64,000 nucleotides of DNA from an uncultured Clostridia bacterium (GCA_934454145.1 CAKSFT010000001.1:310001-374000), one strand, 5' to 3'; counted from the stretch's first letter, positions 1 to 9,088 are shown. Program-made: numbers and translations. The notes: generated by a model from the letters alone, not told the origin.

Positions 1-862
1 TTTCCGAAAAGTTCTTTTCCGACAGGGTCTGCCGTGAAAAATTGCATGTCACAATCAAACCGCTGTTTTCTCTCTTTTTTGTCCACTCACAACATTTCCG
101 ATATACATACAAATCGAATTTTGCATTTAGTTTTTCATTTTTTATCGCATGTAAAAAACCGCGCGGCAAAACTTCGTTTTTCCCTTTGCTTCTGAGCCTT
201 GCAAGAGCCTCACATCCGACAATCCCGCCGCTCTTTGCGTCCACAAATGGCTGAAAAAGCAAATAAAATTCGTCTTTGTCTATAGATGCTTCAATATTTT
301 TTTCAATCTCGTCCGTTTCCAGGACATTGCCTATGCTCTCTTTGTCATACGTCAGGCATCTGTCTTTTGAGCTGACCGCCCTGCGCGCAATTTTCTTTGC
401 ATATCCGGCTGCTTTCTTAAAGCTCTGCTCATCAGAATCCGCAATGTATATCCCGATGCTTATTTCCATATATTTTGCGCTCCGATTCAGCAATTCGCGG
501 CACATCTTTTCTATTGTATCCCTGTCCGTCCGCACCGCAAACACATAATTTTTGCCGTCCACCTTTGCCGCCTTTGCCTCATATACGGCACAAAATTGCA
601 TAATATATTTTTCAACGCTCTCCGTTTCTGCCGAAACTTGGGTATAACTCACCTTAATATCGGCGTCTTTATGCAGTACGCCAATATACAAAACATATGC
701 ACAGCCTGCGTCAATGCATTTTTTATAGTGTTTTTCAACACCCTGCAAGTTTGTCAGCTCAACATATCCGTTATCCCTTGCTCCGTTTCCCATGATGCCG
801 AAGAAAATGACCGCAATCAATATCACAATAGCAATGCTTGCCAAAATGATTATCATTCCCAT
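1..862 (-). CDS. EAL-domain cyclic-di-GMP signalling protein, 3' end beyond the window
   Basis: The reading frame is open from ATG 862 to the left window edge (287 codons visible), so the C-terminus is missing. Residues 1-24 form one hydrophobic membrane segment. Residues about 60-170 resemble a degenerate GGDEF domain: the tail with EISIGIY and KKAAGYAKKIA is recognisable but no GGDEF motif is present. An EAL domain starts near residue 195, with FQPFVDAKSGGIVG followed by EAL at residues 218-220 and the metal-site-like CNFS near residue 275. EAL domains hydrolyse cyclic-di-GMP, so a membrane-bound phosphodiesterase is likely. The degenerate GGDEF part is probably regulatory. ATG 862 was chosen over ATG 856 because AGGAG lies 10 nt upstream. 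Activity cannot be judged without the missing part. Confidence 0.85.
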   Translation of the reverse strand, partial: MGMIIILASIAIVILIAVIFFGIMGNGARDNGYVELTNLQGVEKHYKKCIDAGCAYVLYIGVLHKDADIKVSYTQVSAETESVEKYIMQFCAVYEAKAAKVDGKNYVFAVRTDRDTIEKMCRELLNRSAKYMEISIGIYIADSDEQSFKKAAGYAKKIARRAVSSKDRCLTYDKESIGNVLETDEIEKNIEASIDKDEFYLLFQPFVDAKSGGIVGCEALARLRSKGKNEVLPRGFLHAIKNEKLNAKFDLYVYRKCCEWTKKRENSGLIVTCNFSRQTLSEKNFSE

Positions 863-1030
863 TTCACTTCAACTCCTAACACAACTCATATTTTTGTCAC
901 AAACCATAAAATCCGCGCACAACAAAGCCGATAATCAAGGGATATGAAAAACTTTGGAATCAACAAACCGCTTCTTTCATTCCGCAATTTTTTTACATTC
1001 CCCTTCGTGCAGAACAGTATTGTATTATGT

Positions 1031-1059
1031 ATTATAAAATACATTTTCTCAAATGTCAA
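1031..1059 (-). promoter_or_regulatory. sigma-A promoter of the EAL gene
   Basis: On the minus strand TTGACA (1059-1054) and TATAAT (1036-1031) are separated by exactly 17 nt. Both hexamers match consensus. Transcription would start near 1024 and leave a leader of about 160 nt before the EAL gene. The rest of the 863-1128 gap is AT-rich and shows nothing else I can name. Confidence 0.8.
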
Positions 1060-1128
1060 CAAGCAAAACTTACTGTTTTTTCGTCACAATAAAATATTTT
1101 TTGTTGATTCAGCCGATATTTTCCCATG

Positions 1129-1950
1129 TCATTCATTTCCCTTTATGTCTATCACTACCACCTCCGGCGGTGTGCCTATCCGCGACACTCCGGATTTTGA
1201 CAAACCGCGGCTGACAATCATAACCTTGCCGTCAAACGCATATCTGCCGCCGGCATACCTGGGAAAAAACCCCTGATTCGGCGCGTAGATTCCGTTCAGC
1301 ACATGTGGTATGCGCAAAATTCCGCCATGTGCATGCCCAGAAACAATCAGGTCATAGCCGTGATAGCGCAGAATTTTCTCCGGGCGGTGCGTCATCAATA
1401 TGGTATAAATATTGTCGTCTGCACATTCTTCACATTTTGCAATTTGTCCGTTCCATTCTTCCTCGCCCACCTCCGGGTCGTCAATTCCGCATATCCTTAT
1501 GTATTGATTGTTCACCATGATGACATCGCTCGTACCCGAAAGTACGCTGACACCACACTCGCTTATTTCTTTCTTTATGCTGTCAATCTTCCCTGTCCAG
1601 AACTCATGATTTCCCGAAACGTAATAGCACGGATAACTTTCCCCTGCCGTCTTTAACAATTCAATCGCCGCGCCCGTGTGCCGGCTGTCGTCCAATATGT
1701 CCCCCGTAAAAAGTATAATGTCGGGCTTTTTTGCCTCAATTATCTCAATAATATTCTTTTGATTTTCACCGTGATACGTGTCGTGCAAATCGCTTAGCAC
1801 CATCACTCTGACATCACCTGTGATTTTGTCCGTTTCTTCGGTAAACTCCCTTACAACTAACTTTTGTGAAAACGCCAAGGTGAGGAGTATTACTGCCGAG
1901 AGGAGGACAATTCCCCCTCCCATGCATTTTGTACTTCTGGCTTTTTTCAT
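1129..1950 (-). CDS. Membrane-anchored calcineurin-like metallophosphoesterase (YkuE-like)
   Basis: This is a metallo-dependent phosphoesterase of the calcineurin superfamily. The metal-binding signature runs in order: SDLHD (about residues 53-57), GDILDD (83), GNHE (113), THRPE, then GHAHGG near the C-terminus. Residues 10-30 form a single membrane helix, so the catalytic domain is probably outside the membrane on a tether, as in YkuE-type enzymes. The substrate is unknown. The frame extends upstream to 2004, but GGGAGG sits 5 nt before ATG 1950, which I take as the start (273 residues). It follows rnj by 76 nt on the same strand and may be co-transcribed. Confidence 0.85.
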   Translation of the reverse strand: MKKARSTKCMGGGIVLLSAVILLTLAFSQKLVVREFTEETDKITGDVRVMVLSDLHDTYHGENQKNIIEIIEAKKPDIILFTGDILDDSRHTGAAIELLKTAGESYPCYYVSGNHEFWTGKIDSIKKEISECGVSVLSGTSDVIMVNNQYIRICGIDDPEVGEEEWNGQIAKCEECADDNIYTILMTHRPEKILRYHGYDLIVSGHAHGGILRIPHVLNGIYAPNQGFFPRYAGGRYAFDGKVMIVSRGLSKSGVSRIGTPPEVVVIDIKGNE

Positions 1951-2026
1951 ATTTTCCTCCCGCATATCATTAAATTTTCCGCAGAAATCATGCAAAATTT
2001 TCAATGACGGGGAATGACTGACCTTT

Positions 2027-3697
2027 TCAGACCTCCATGATAATAGGCATAATCATCGGGTTGCGGTTGGTTGTTTCGTATATATATTTTGAAATATTGT
2101 TCTTGACGCCGTTTTTCATCGCTGTCCAGTCGCTTCCGTATCCTTTTTTGTTTTTCTCAATGCTTTCGCGTGCGATTCCCTTTATGGTGTCGATAAGTCC
2201 TTCCGCCTCACGCATGTATACAAATCCCCTTGACACAACATCGGGTCCCGATACAATCTCGTTGTGATTGTCTTTGGATATCGCAATGACAACAATAATC
2301 AGCCCGTCCTGCGCAAGCAGCTTTCTGTCACGCAAGACAATATTGCCGACATCGCCGACACCCAGCCCGTCCACAAGGATTTTCCCCGACGGAACCGTGC
2401 CGGCAACCTTTGCCGATTCATGGTCAAACTCCAGCACAGAACCATTTCCGAGCACAAAGATATTTTCTTCCTTTATACCCATCTTCTGCGCCAGGTGAGA
2501 GTGGAGCACGAGATGCCTGTGCTCGCCATGCACCGGTATAAAATACTTCGGGCGCACAAGAGAAAGTATAAGTTTCAATTCCTCCATGCATGCGTGCCCG
2601 GAAACATGTACGTCTGCAAGCGACTTGTATATGACTTCTGCACCGATTTTGAATAACTCGTTTATCACGGCAGCAACCGTCTTTTCATTGCCCGGGATAG
2701 GAGTCGCGGAAATAATAATCAAATCATTCTTTGATATTTCAACCTTTCTGTGGTCGGAAAACGCCATTCTGGTAAGTGCACTCATAGGCTCGCCCTGACT
2801 CCCCGTTGTTATAATCACGATTTTCTCCGGCGGATATTTGTTTATGCTGTCTATGTTAATCAATACACCGGAGGGAACCTTCATATATCCCAAAAGCAGT
2901 GAGATTTCCACAATGTTTTCCATGCTTCTGCCCGAAACGGCAACCTTTCTCCCGTTTGCCGCCGCCGCATTTATAATCTGCTGCACCCTGTGCACGTTTG
3001 AAGCAAATGTTGCGACAATTATCCTCTTTTTGCAGCCCGAAAAAATTTCTTCAAACTTGTCGCCTACACTTTTTTCGCTCATTGCATATCCGCTTCTCTC
3101 AACGTTCGTGCTGTCCGACATAAGTGCAAGCACACCTTTGTTTCCCAATTCCCCAAGACGCGTCAGGTCAATCATCTCTCCCACAATCGGCGTGGTATCA
3201 ATCTTAAAGTCACCCATGTGGATAACAGTTCCCAGCTTTGTGGTTATCGCCAATGCCACAGAATCGGCAATCGAGTGATTTGTCCTTATAAATTCAACCG
3301 TAAAATGCTGGCAGTCCTTTATGACCTGCCCCGCCCTCACATTCACCAGTTTCACCTTTGAAAGAAGATTATGCTCTTTCAGCTTGTGTTCCACAAGGGC
3401 AATCGTAAGCCGTGTGCCGTACACCGGCACATTTATGCTTTTCAAAAAATACGGCAGACCGCCTATATGGTCCTCATGCCCGTGCGTCAAAAATATTCCC
3501 TTTATCTTCTTTGCATGTTTTTCCAGATACGATATATCATTTATCACCAAATCCACGCCCGGCATTTCGTCGTCAGGAAATGCCATACCGCAATCCACAA
3601 TGATAATTTCATTATCGTACTCAAACGCGGTCATATTTTTACCGATTTCGTCCAGACCGCCCAATGGTATGATTCTTAATTTATTCTTTTTTGCCAC
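2027..3697 (-). CDS. rnj: Ribonuclease J
   Basis: This is a metallo-beta-lactamase/beta-CASP ribonuclease of 556 residues, the usual length for RNase J. The zinc motif HGHEDH is at residues 72-77, DSTNVERSGY lies in the beta-CASP region, and SGHA and PVHGEHRH occur further on, before the C-terminal domain. RNase J is the main 5'-3' exonuclease and an endonuclease in mRNA turnover and rRNA maturation in Firmicutes. The start is GTG with GGAGG 9 nt upstream. A 170-nt AT-rich leader and tandem repeat array A lie directly upstream, so expression may involve the array. RNase J1 and J2 cannot be told apart from this window. Confidence 0.95.
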   Translation of the reverse strand: MAKKNKLRIIPLGGLDEIGKNMTAFEYDNEIIIVDCGMAFPDDEMPGVDLVINDISYLEKHAKKIKGIFLTHGHEDHIGGLPYFLKSINVPVYGTRLTIALVEHKLKEHNLLSKVKLVNVRAGQVIKDCQHFTVEFIRTNHSIADSVALAITTKLGTVIHMGDFKIDTTPIVGEMIDLTRLGELGNKGVLALMSDSTNVERSGYAMSEKSVGDKFEEIFSGCKKRIIVATFASNVHRVQQIINAAAANGRKVAVSGRSMENIVEISLLLGYMKVPSGVLINIDSINKYPPEKIVIITTGSQGEPMSALTRMAFSDHRKVEISKNDLIIISATPIPGNEKTVAAVINELFKIGAEVIYKSLADVHVSGHACMEELKLILSLVRPKYFIPVHGEHRHLVLHSHLAQKMGIKEENIFVLGNGSVLEFDHESAKVAGTVPSGKILVDGLGVGDVGNIVLRDRKLLAQDGLIIVVIAISKDNHNEIVSGPDVVSRGFVYMREAEGLIDTIKGIARESIEKNKKGYGSDWTAMKNGVKNNISKYIYETTNRNPMIMPIIMEV

Positions 3698-3871
3698 TAA
3701 TTATAACCTCCGTTTTTTTATTTTTACAATATATATTATCATAAATCACTCATGCCGATTCATGATTACATTCAAATCAAACATTCTTTTTACGAAAAAA
3801 TAAACATTTAAAAACACAAAATTTTCAGACAAACCGATTCTTAATCTATATTGTTATTCTTCATTCGTTGG
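3698..3871. other. AT-rich leader upstream of rnj
   Basis: This is about 170 nt of very AT-rich sequence between the rnj start and repeat array A. I see no ORF, no clear terminator, and no promoter with two good hexamers. The nearest strong -10-like element is in the array's first unit. Confidence 0.5.
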
Positions 3872-4088
3872 GTTTATTATAACATCAGTGCAAGGCTTTA
3901 GATGCCTTGCTTCTCTCCGTTTCAATAAACACATAATATAATTCAGGCGCAAGGCTGAATTTTCCTGTACTGTGTTTATTATAACATCAGTGCAAGGCTT
4001 TAGATGCCTTGCTTCTCCCCGTTTCAATAAACACATAATATAATTCAGGCGCAAGACTGAATTTTCATTCATCGTGTTTATTATAACA
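3872..4088. repeat. Tandem repeat array A (102-bp period, two units plus a terminal half)
   Basis: GTTTATTATAACA starts at 3872, 3974 and 4076, giving an exact 102-bp period. Each unit has an outer inverted repeat (GTGTTTATT against AATAAACAC), an inner hairpin (GCAAGGC, 7-nt loop, GCCTTGC), and a linker that itself folds (ATTCAG against CTGAAT). The first copy starts at GGTTTATT and so lacks the outermost bases. The array ends with a lone GTGTTTATTATAACA half. The same core recurs at 59485-59816 with a different linker. The period is divisible by three, so frames stay open, but array B has periods of 106-107, so the translated repeat is an artefact. This is not a CRISPR: the linkers are identical or nearly so. 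Confidence 0.9.
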
Positions 4089-4117
4089 CAAAATACCAAT
4101 TTCAGTCAATATATTAT

Positions 4118-4166
4118 GAAAAAAACCGAAAGGGGTTGCGGCAAAAGAGATTTGCCGCGACCCCTT
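4118..4166 (-). terminator. Rho-independent terminator after tyrS
   Basis: Read on the minus strand, AAGGGGTCGCGGCAAA pairs with TTTGCCGCAACCCCTT across a short loop, followed by CGG and a run of T (4126-4118). It ends the mmdA-to-tyrS transcription unit. Confidence 0.85.
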
Positions 4167-4180
4167 GGCTCTCGGATAAT

Positions 4181-5407
4181 TTATTTGAGAATCACTCTAT
4201 GAAATACTTTTTTGCCTTTTTTCACAATCATTCCGTCATCTTCAAACAATTTTTCTGTAACAGCCATGTTGACATCTGTGACTTTTTCACCGTTTACCGA
4301 CAATCCGTTCTGTTGAATCAGTCTTCTCCCTTCACCCTTGGAAGGTATCAGCTTGATGTTGGTAAGCAAATCAAGGATAGTCAATCCCTCAATCTCTGCT
4401 TTTGCGACTTCGCTTGTGGGCATGTCACTGCTCACACCGCCCCCGGCGAAAATCGCCGCCGCCGCATCTCTTGATTTTACCGCCTCTTCTTCTCCGTGCA
4501 CAAGCTTTGTCACCTCAAAAGCAAGGCGCTTTTTCGCCTCGTTAAGCTGTTTGCCTTCCCACTTTTCCATTTCTCTTATTTCTTCCATCGGGACAAAGGT
4601 AAGCAACTTCAGGCAGTTTATCACATCAGCGTCCTGTACGTTTACCCAATACTGATAAAATTCATACGGCGTTGTCTTCTCCGGGTCAAGCCATACTGCG
4701 CCCTTCGCAGTTTTGCCCATCTTCTTGCCCTCACTGTTTGCAAGAAGTGTAAACGTCATACCGTATACCTGTGTCTGGTCTTTCCTTCTGCACAAATCAA
4801 TACCGCCCAAAATATTGCTCCACTGGTCGTCTCCGCCCAGCTCCATCTTGCAGCCATATTTGCGGTTAAGCATCAAAAAGTCATAACTCTGCATCAGCAT
4901 ATAGTTAAATTCCAGGAAAGAAAGTCCTTTTTCCAGTCTTTGTTTAAAACATTCCGCAGTAAGCATTTTGTTGACAGAAAAACACGAACCGATTTCCCTC
5001 AAAAATTCAATATAGTTGAGGTCCAGCAACCAATCTGCATTGTTGACCATTATTGCCTTGCCTTCCGAAAAATCCACCACGCTCGAGAGTTGCTTTTTGA
5101 AACATTCGCAATTGTGGTCGATAATTTCCTTTGTCATCATCTGGCGCATGTCTGTACGTCCGCTGGGGTCGCCGATATGTCCCGTGCCGCCGCCCACAAG
5201 GGCAATCGGACGGTGACCGTAGTTCTGCATATGGCGCATAACAACCATCTGCAAAAAGTGCCCCACATGCAAGCTGTCCGCCGTCGGGTCAAAGCCGATA
5301 TAAAAAGTCACCTTTTCTTTCCCGAGCAATTCGCGGATTTCTTCCTCATGTGTTGTCTGGGCAATAAGTCCGCGTTCCTTCAATACATCAAATACATTAC
5401 CATTCAT
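4181..5407 (-). CDS. tyrS: Tyrosyl-tRNA synthetase
   Basis: A class I aminoacyl-tRNA synthetase that charges tRNA-Tyr. The HIGH-like motif is HVGH (residues 47-50) and the KMSKS-like motif is KMGKT (about 229-233). GGDDQWSN and QSYDF are typical TyrRS active-site segments. An S4 RNA-binding domain closes the C-terminus (about 345-405). ATG 5407 with AAAGGAAG upstream gives 408 residues, the family's normal length; the frame extends to 5437 without need. It is the last gene of the sodium-pump decarboxylase operon, 67 nt after oadA. No T-box leader fits in that gap, which is unusual for tyrS in Firmicutes. Confidence 0.96.
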   Translation of the reverse strand: MNGNVFDVLKERGLIAQTTHEEEIRELLGKEKVTFYIGFDPTADSLHVGHFLQMVVMRHMQNYGHRPIALVGGGTGHIGDPSGRTDMRQMMTKEIIDHNCECFKKQLSSVVDFSEGKAIMVNNADWLLDLNYIEFLREIGSCFSVNKMLTAECFKQRLEKGLSFLEFNYMLMQSYDFLMLNRKYGCKMELGGDDQWSNILGGIDLCRRKDQTQVYGMTFTLLANSEGKKMGKTAKGAVWLDPEKTTPYEFYQYWVNVQDADVINCLKLLTFVPMEEIREMEKWEGKQLNEAKKRLAFEVTKLVHGEEEAVKSRDAAAAIFAGGGVSSDMPTSEVAKAEIEGLTILDLLTNIKLIPSKGEGRRLIQQNGLSVNGEKVTDVNMAVTEKLFEDDGMIVKKGKKVFHRVILK

Positions 5408-5474
5408 CAATCTCTTCCTTTCATATTTCTCCGGCAATTGTGTTATACACGCCCCGCGGCTGCCGGATTGTCCG

Positions 5475-6878
5475 TCAGATGGGGTGCACTTTTTCTTCTC
5501 TGTCCACCATGTCAGGGTCTATTTTATATTTCTGTGCCTGGCGGTACTGGAAGTATTTTTCCGCAACCTGGTCAAACAAAGCATAGCTCAAAACATCTTC
5601 GTCCTGTTCAATCCACTGTGCGCATTTTTTCTTCAAATCCGAAAGCTCGGGTTTGAGCAAATCTGCCGGTCTGCATGTTATCGGTTTTTCGTCGCCGATA
5701 ATCTTCTTTCTGAATTCTTCGCTTATTTCAACCGGCGTCCTGCCGTATTCTCCTTTTACGATACCCTTGGTTTCTTTTGAAACCATCTTGTATCTTTCGC
5801 CCATAAGCACATTGAGCACTGCCTGTGTGCCGACAATCTGGCTTGTCGGCGTAACAAGCGGCAGCCAGCCCAAATCTTCACGCACTCTCGGGATTTCTTT
5901 CAAAACCTCATCAAATTTGTCTTCTTTTCCTTGTTGCTTAAGCTGTGACACAAGGTTTGAAAGCATGCCGCCCGGCACCTGATATTTAAGCGTGTTTATG
6001 TCGACGCCCAAAACCTTTGTATTCATCAATCCGCTCTCAAGATATTTTTCGCGCAGAGGTTTGAAATAATCCGCAATTTCGGTCAAAAGGTCAAGGTTCA
6101 GACCTGTGTCATATTCCGTGCCCTCAAGGGTTTTCACCAACGGCTCCGTCGGGGGCTGGCTTGTGCCCATCGCCAGCGGCGAAAGCGCACAATCCACAAT
6201 GTCCACGCCCGCTTCTATCGCCTTGAGGTATGTCATAGATGCAACACCGCTTGTATAGTGTGTATGCAGCTGAATCGGCACTTTTACAGTTTTCTTAAGC
6301 TCTTTGACAAGCTTTTCCGCCTCATACGGCACCAAAAGACCCGCCATGTCCTTTATGCATATCGAGTCCGCACCGCAGTTTTCATATTCCTTTGCAAGCT
6401 TCACAAAATATGCAATGTCATGCACCGGACTGATTGTATAAGATATAGCCGCCTGTACGTGTCCGCCTTCTTTTTTTGTTGCGTTGATAGCTGTCTGCAA
6501 ATTTCTCACATCGTTCAGCGCGTCAAAAATTCTTATGATATCAATACCGTTTGCAATTGATTTCTGAACAAAGTATTCCACAACATCGTCCGCATAATGG
6601 CGATACCCCAGAATATTCTGTCCGCGGAACAGCATCTGCAACGGTGTTTTCTTTGCCTTATCCTTTATTTTTCTCAGTCTTTCCCACGGGTCTTCATTCA
6701 AAAACCTCAGGCACGCATCAAAAGTCGCGCCGCCCCATGCCTCCAGAGAATGATATCCCACACTGTCAAGCTTTTCGACAATCGGGAGCATTTCCTCTGT
6801 GGTCATTCTCGTCGCAATAAGTGACTGGTGGGCATCTCTCAAGACCGTTTCCGTAATTTTAACCTTTTTGTCTGCCAT
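5475..6878 (-). CDS. oadA: Oxaloacetate decarboxylase alpha / 5S-type carboxyltransferase, no biotinyl domain
   Basis: The N-terminal carboxyltransferase TIM barrel is intact: RDAHQS (about residues 14-19), EAWGGATFDAC, CIKDMAG with the conserved lysine, and LHTHYTSG for metal binding. The enzyme moves CO2 between oxaloacetate or pyruvate and biotin. At 467 residues it stops before the C-terminal biotinyl domain of classical OadA; a separate biotin carrier is encoded at 8214-8618. In this it resembles the 5S subunit of transcarboxylase and the stand-alone pyruvate carboxylase subunit B. It lies 27 nt after the beta subunit gene. See the finding on two carboxyltransferases sharing one pump. 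Confidence 0.93.
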   Translation of the reverse strand: MADKKVKITETVLRDAHQSLIATRMTTEEMLPIVEKLDSVGYHSLEAWGGATFDACLRFLNEDPWERLRKIKDKAKKTPLQMLFRGQNILGYRHYADDVVEYFVQKSIANGIDIIRIFDALNDVRNLQTAINATKKEGGHVQAAISYTISPVHDIAYFVKLAKEYENCGADSICIKDMAGLLVPYEAEKLVKELKKTVKVPIQLHTHYTSGVASMTYLKAIEAGVDIVDCALSPLAMGTSQPPTEPLVKTLEGTEYDTGLNLDLLTEIADYFKPLREKYLESGLMNTKVLGVDINTLKYQVPGGMLSNLVSQLKQQGKEDKFDEVLKEIPRVREDLGWLPLVTPTSQIVGTQAVLNVLMGERYKMVSKETKGIVKGEYGRTPVEISEEFRKKIIGDEKPITCRPADLLKPELSDLKKKCAQWIEQDEDVLSYALFDQVAEKYFQYRQAQKYKIDPDMVDREEKVHPI

Positions 6879-6905
6879 ACTCTCTCACTCCAATCTGTAA
6901 TCTCA

Positions 6906-8159
6906 TCATTTGAACATTGCCAAAAATACGCCTGCCGCAACAGCAGAGCCGATAACACCGGCAACATTCGGTCCCATCGCATGCATAAGCAAGAAGTTTG
7001 AAGGATTTTCCTTCTGCCCCACCTGCTGTGACACACGCGCCGCCATAGGCACGGCAGAAACCCCTGCCGAACCAATCAGAGGATTAACCTTTCCTCCCGT
7101 CAGCTTGCACATGATATTCCCGAGCAACAATCCGCCAAAGGTCGAGAAGCAGAATGCAATCAGACCCAAAGCCAGAATGCCGAGTGTCTGCACATTCAAA
7201 AAGCTTTCTGCCGTGGCAGTCGCGCCGACGGTGATGCCCAAAAATATCGTCACAATATTCATAAGTTCGTTCTGCATTGTTTTGCCGAGTCTTTCGACAA
7301 CGCCGGATTCTTTTGCAAGGTTACCAAGCATCAGCATGCCGACAAGCGAAACCGCGTCGGGCACAATAAACGCCACAACAATCGTAACAATTATCGGGAA
7401 GATTATTTTTTCCGTTTTGCTTACCGGTCTCAGCTGTTCCATGACAATGCTTCTTGACTTCTTTGTTGTCATCAGCTTCATTATCGGCGGCTGAATCACA
7501 GGAATCAGCGCCATATACGAATAAGCCGCAACCGCAATCGCCGGCAAAAGCGCCGGTGCAAGGCTCTTTGTTACATAAATGGCTGTCGGCCCGTCCGCAC
7601 CGCCGATGATACCGATAGCGGCGGCTTCGCACACGCCGAAATCAATACCCGGGATTGTCGCGCCCATCACCAAAGCCATCACAAATGCCGCAAACACACC
7701 AAACTGCGCCGCCGCACCCAAAAGCAAGCTTTTGGGGTTTGCGATAAGCGGCCCGAAATCGGTCATCACGCCGATTCCGAGGAAGATAAGCGGCGGATAA
7801 ATCCCCAGCTTAACCCCCAGATACAGCAAATCCAGCAATCCGCCCTCGGCGGTGATTCGCTGTATGTCCAGATGCCCGTCAAGCATAAAATTTTCGTTTA
7901 CAAAGAAATCGGTATGCATAAGCCTCTGTGTAAATTCCATAGGCAGATTTGACAAAAGCATACCAAAGGCAATCGGCAAAAGCAGCAGCGGCTCAAATTT
8001 CTTTACAATTGCAAGATACAAAAGCACACACGCCACCGCAATCATCAGCGGAGTCCCGACAACCTGAAGCCAGTTTCCATCCGCCAAAGCGCTGCTCATT
8101 TGGTTTATCATTTTTGCTATACCGGTTTCGCCCAAAAAGTCAATAAAACTATTTAACAT
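6906..8159 (-). CDS. oadB: Sodium-translocating decarboxylase beta subunit (membrane pump)
   Basis: A polytopic membrane protein of 417 residues, the family length. The conserved GADGPTAIY segment (about residue 180) and many hydrophobic helices identify the beta subunit of oxaloacetate, methylmalonyl-CoA or glutaconyl-CoA decarboxylases. It takes carboxybiotin from the carrier, releases CO2 and exports Na+. The frame extends upstream to a TTG at 8180, but ATG 8159 gives the usual MLNSF N-terminus. Homologues are called mmdB, oadB or gcdB; the name depends on substrate, which this operon leaves open. Confidence 0.93.
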   Translation of the reverse strand: MLNSFIDFLGETGIAKMINQMSSALADGNWLQVVGTPLMIAVACVLLYLAIVKKFEPLLLLPIAFGMLLSNLPMEFTQRLMHTDFFVNENFMLDGHLDIQRITAEGGLLDLLYLGVKLGIYPPLIFLGIGVMTDFGPLIANPKSLLLGAAAQFGVFAAFVMALVMGATIPGIDFGVCEAAAIGIIGGADGPTAIYVTKSLAPALLPAIAVAAYSYMALIPVIQPPIMKLMTTKKSRSIVMEQLRPVSKTEKIIFPIIVTIVVAFIVPDAVSLVGMLMLGNLAKESGVVERLGKTMQNELMNIVTIFLGITVGATATAESFLNVQTLGILALGLIAFCFSTFGGLLLGNIMCKLTGGKVNPLIGSAGVSAVPMAARVSQQVGQKENPSNFLLMHAMGPNVAGVIGSAVAAGVFLAMFK

Positions 8160-8213
8160 TTTCCTGTCACCACTTTCCAAACAAATTCATTGCGTCTTTA
8201 CGCAAGGTATAGC

Positions 8214-8618
8214 TTATGATATCGAAACAATCACATCTCCCGTGTTTACAGCGTCCCCCGCCGCAACACAAACACTCGAAACAGTCCCGTCAACACCCGA
8301 GAAAATTTCGTTTTCCATCTTCATAGCTTCCAAAACAGCAATCAAGTCGCCGTTTTTCACGCTGTCGCCGGCCTTCACCTTGACAGACACAATTGTGCCC
8401 GGCATCGGTGCATTGATTGTTGCATCTCCTGCTGCCGGTGCACTCTTTGCAGCCGGTGCAGGCGCTGCCGCCGGTGCGGGTGCAGGTGCAGGTGTGGGTG
8501 CGGGTGCAGGTGCAGGTGCAGGTGTGGGTGCAGAAACCGGCGCAGAAACCGCTCCGCCCACTTCTTCAACATCAACTGCATATGTTTTTCCGTTCACGGT
8601 TATATTAAACTTTCTCAT
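8214..8618 (-). CDS. mmdC: Biotin carboxyl carrier protein of the sodium pump
   Basis: A short N-terminal segment, then a Pro/Ala linker (about residues 28-66), then a biotinyl/lipoyl domain with EAMKM, whose lysine carries biotin. Total 134 residues. The carrier shuttles CO2 between carboxyltransferase and the membrane beta subunit. The linker is coded by short GGTGCA-type repeats (about 8440-8560), which may vary in copy number. Being a free protein, it could serve both MmdA-like and OadA-like carboxyltransferases in this operon. Confidence 0.93.
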   Translation of the reverse strand: MRKFNITVNGKTYAVDVEEVGGAVSAPVSAPTPAPAPAPAPTPAPAPAPAAAPAPAAKSAPAAGDATINAPMPGTIVSVKVKAGDSVKNGDLIAVLEAMKMENEIFSGVDGTVSSVCVAAGDAVNTGDVIVSIS

Positions 8619-8654
8619 TTCAAATTCATTCCTTTCATTTTTCAGTGCCGGTTT

Positions 8655-9029
8655 TTAATAACGGCTTTCCAAAACATCATTCAATCCGGCCTTGTTCCAT
8701 GCCGGGGCGTTGTTTCCGATTCTTCTGTACGATTTTATTCTCAGGTTATACGTCGAGGTGTTGAGGCTTGCCGCCACAGCCGCCGTCAGCACAGCGATAA
8801 GCTCCTCCTCGGGCATATCCGATTCACTTTTTTCTGTTTTTGCTGGTGCCGCAGGTTTTACAGGCTGTGGTGCGGGTTTGTTTTCCGCAGTTTTTTTCTC
8901 GTCGAAAATATACTTCATTGCCACCAAAACCAACATAAGTATAATCAAAACAGTGAAAACTATAGTCAGCCCTATGACAGTGGTTTCCAGCCCTGTCGCC
9001 AACGCTTCACCCAAAGACATTTTTCCCAT
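8655..9029 (-). CDS. oadG: Sodium pump decarboxylase gamma subunit (OadG family)
   Basis: A 124-residue protein with one N-terminal transmembrane helix (about residues 16-40), a Lys/Pro/Ala-rich stretch, and a C-terminal segment (EELIAVLTAAVAASLN ... SYRRI ... WNKAGLNDVL) typical of OadG/MmdD subunits. These stabilise the membrane complex and link carboxyltransferase to the pump. GGAGG precedes ATG 9029. It lies between mmdA and the biotin carrier gene, the standard order. Confidence 0.88.
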   Translation of the reverse strand: MGKMSLGEALATGLETTVIGLTIVFTVLIILMLVLVAMKYIFDEKKTAENKPAPQPVKPAAPAKTEKSESDMPEEELIAVLTAAVAASLNTSTYNLRIKSYRRIGNNAPAWNKAGLNDVLESRY

Positions 9030-9088
9030 AACAATCCTCCATTCTGCCGGCTGTCAACGGCATAAATTCAACTTATACGGACATTCCG

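Noticed and set aside
3872..4088. CRISPR array
   Set aside because: Repeats are long and hairpin-rich, the linkers are near-identical within each array, and there are no cas genes.
3854..4099. An 81-codon minus-strand frame with a repeated peptide across array A
   Set aside because: The frame is open only because the 102-bp period is divisible by three; array B, with the same core, has periods of 106-107 and breaks the frame. No ribosome site.
4496..5656. 386-codon plus-strand frame
   Set aside because: It is antisense to tyrS and oadA, with no ribosome site or family resemblance.
8242..8658. Plus-strand frame rich in Ala/Gly opposite the biotin carrier
   Set aside because: It is the antisense shadow of the Pro/Ala linker coding repeats.
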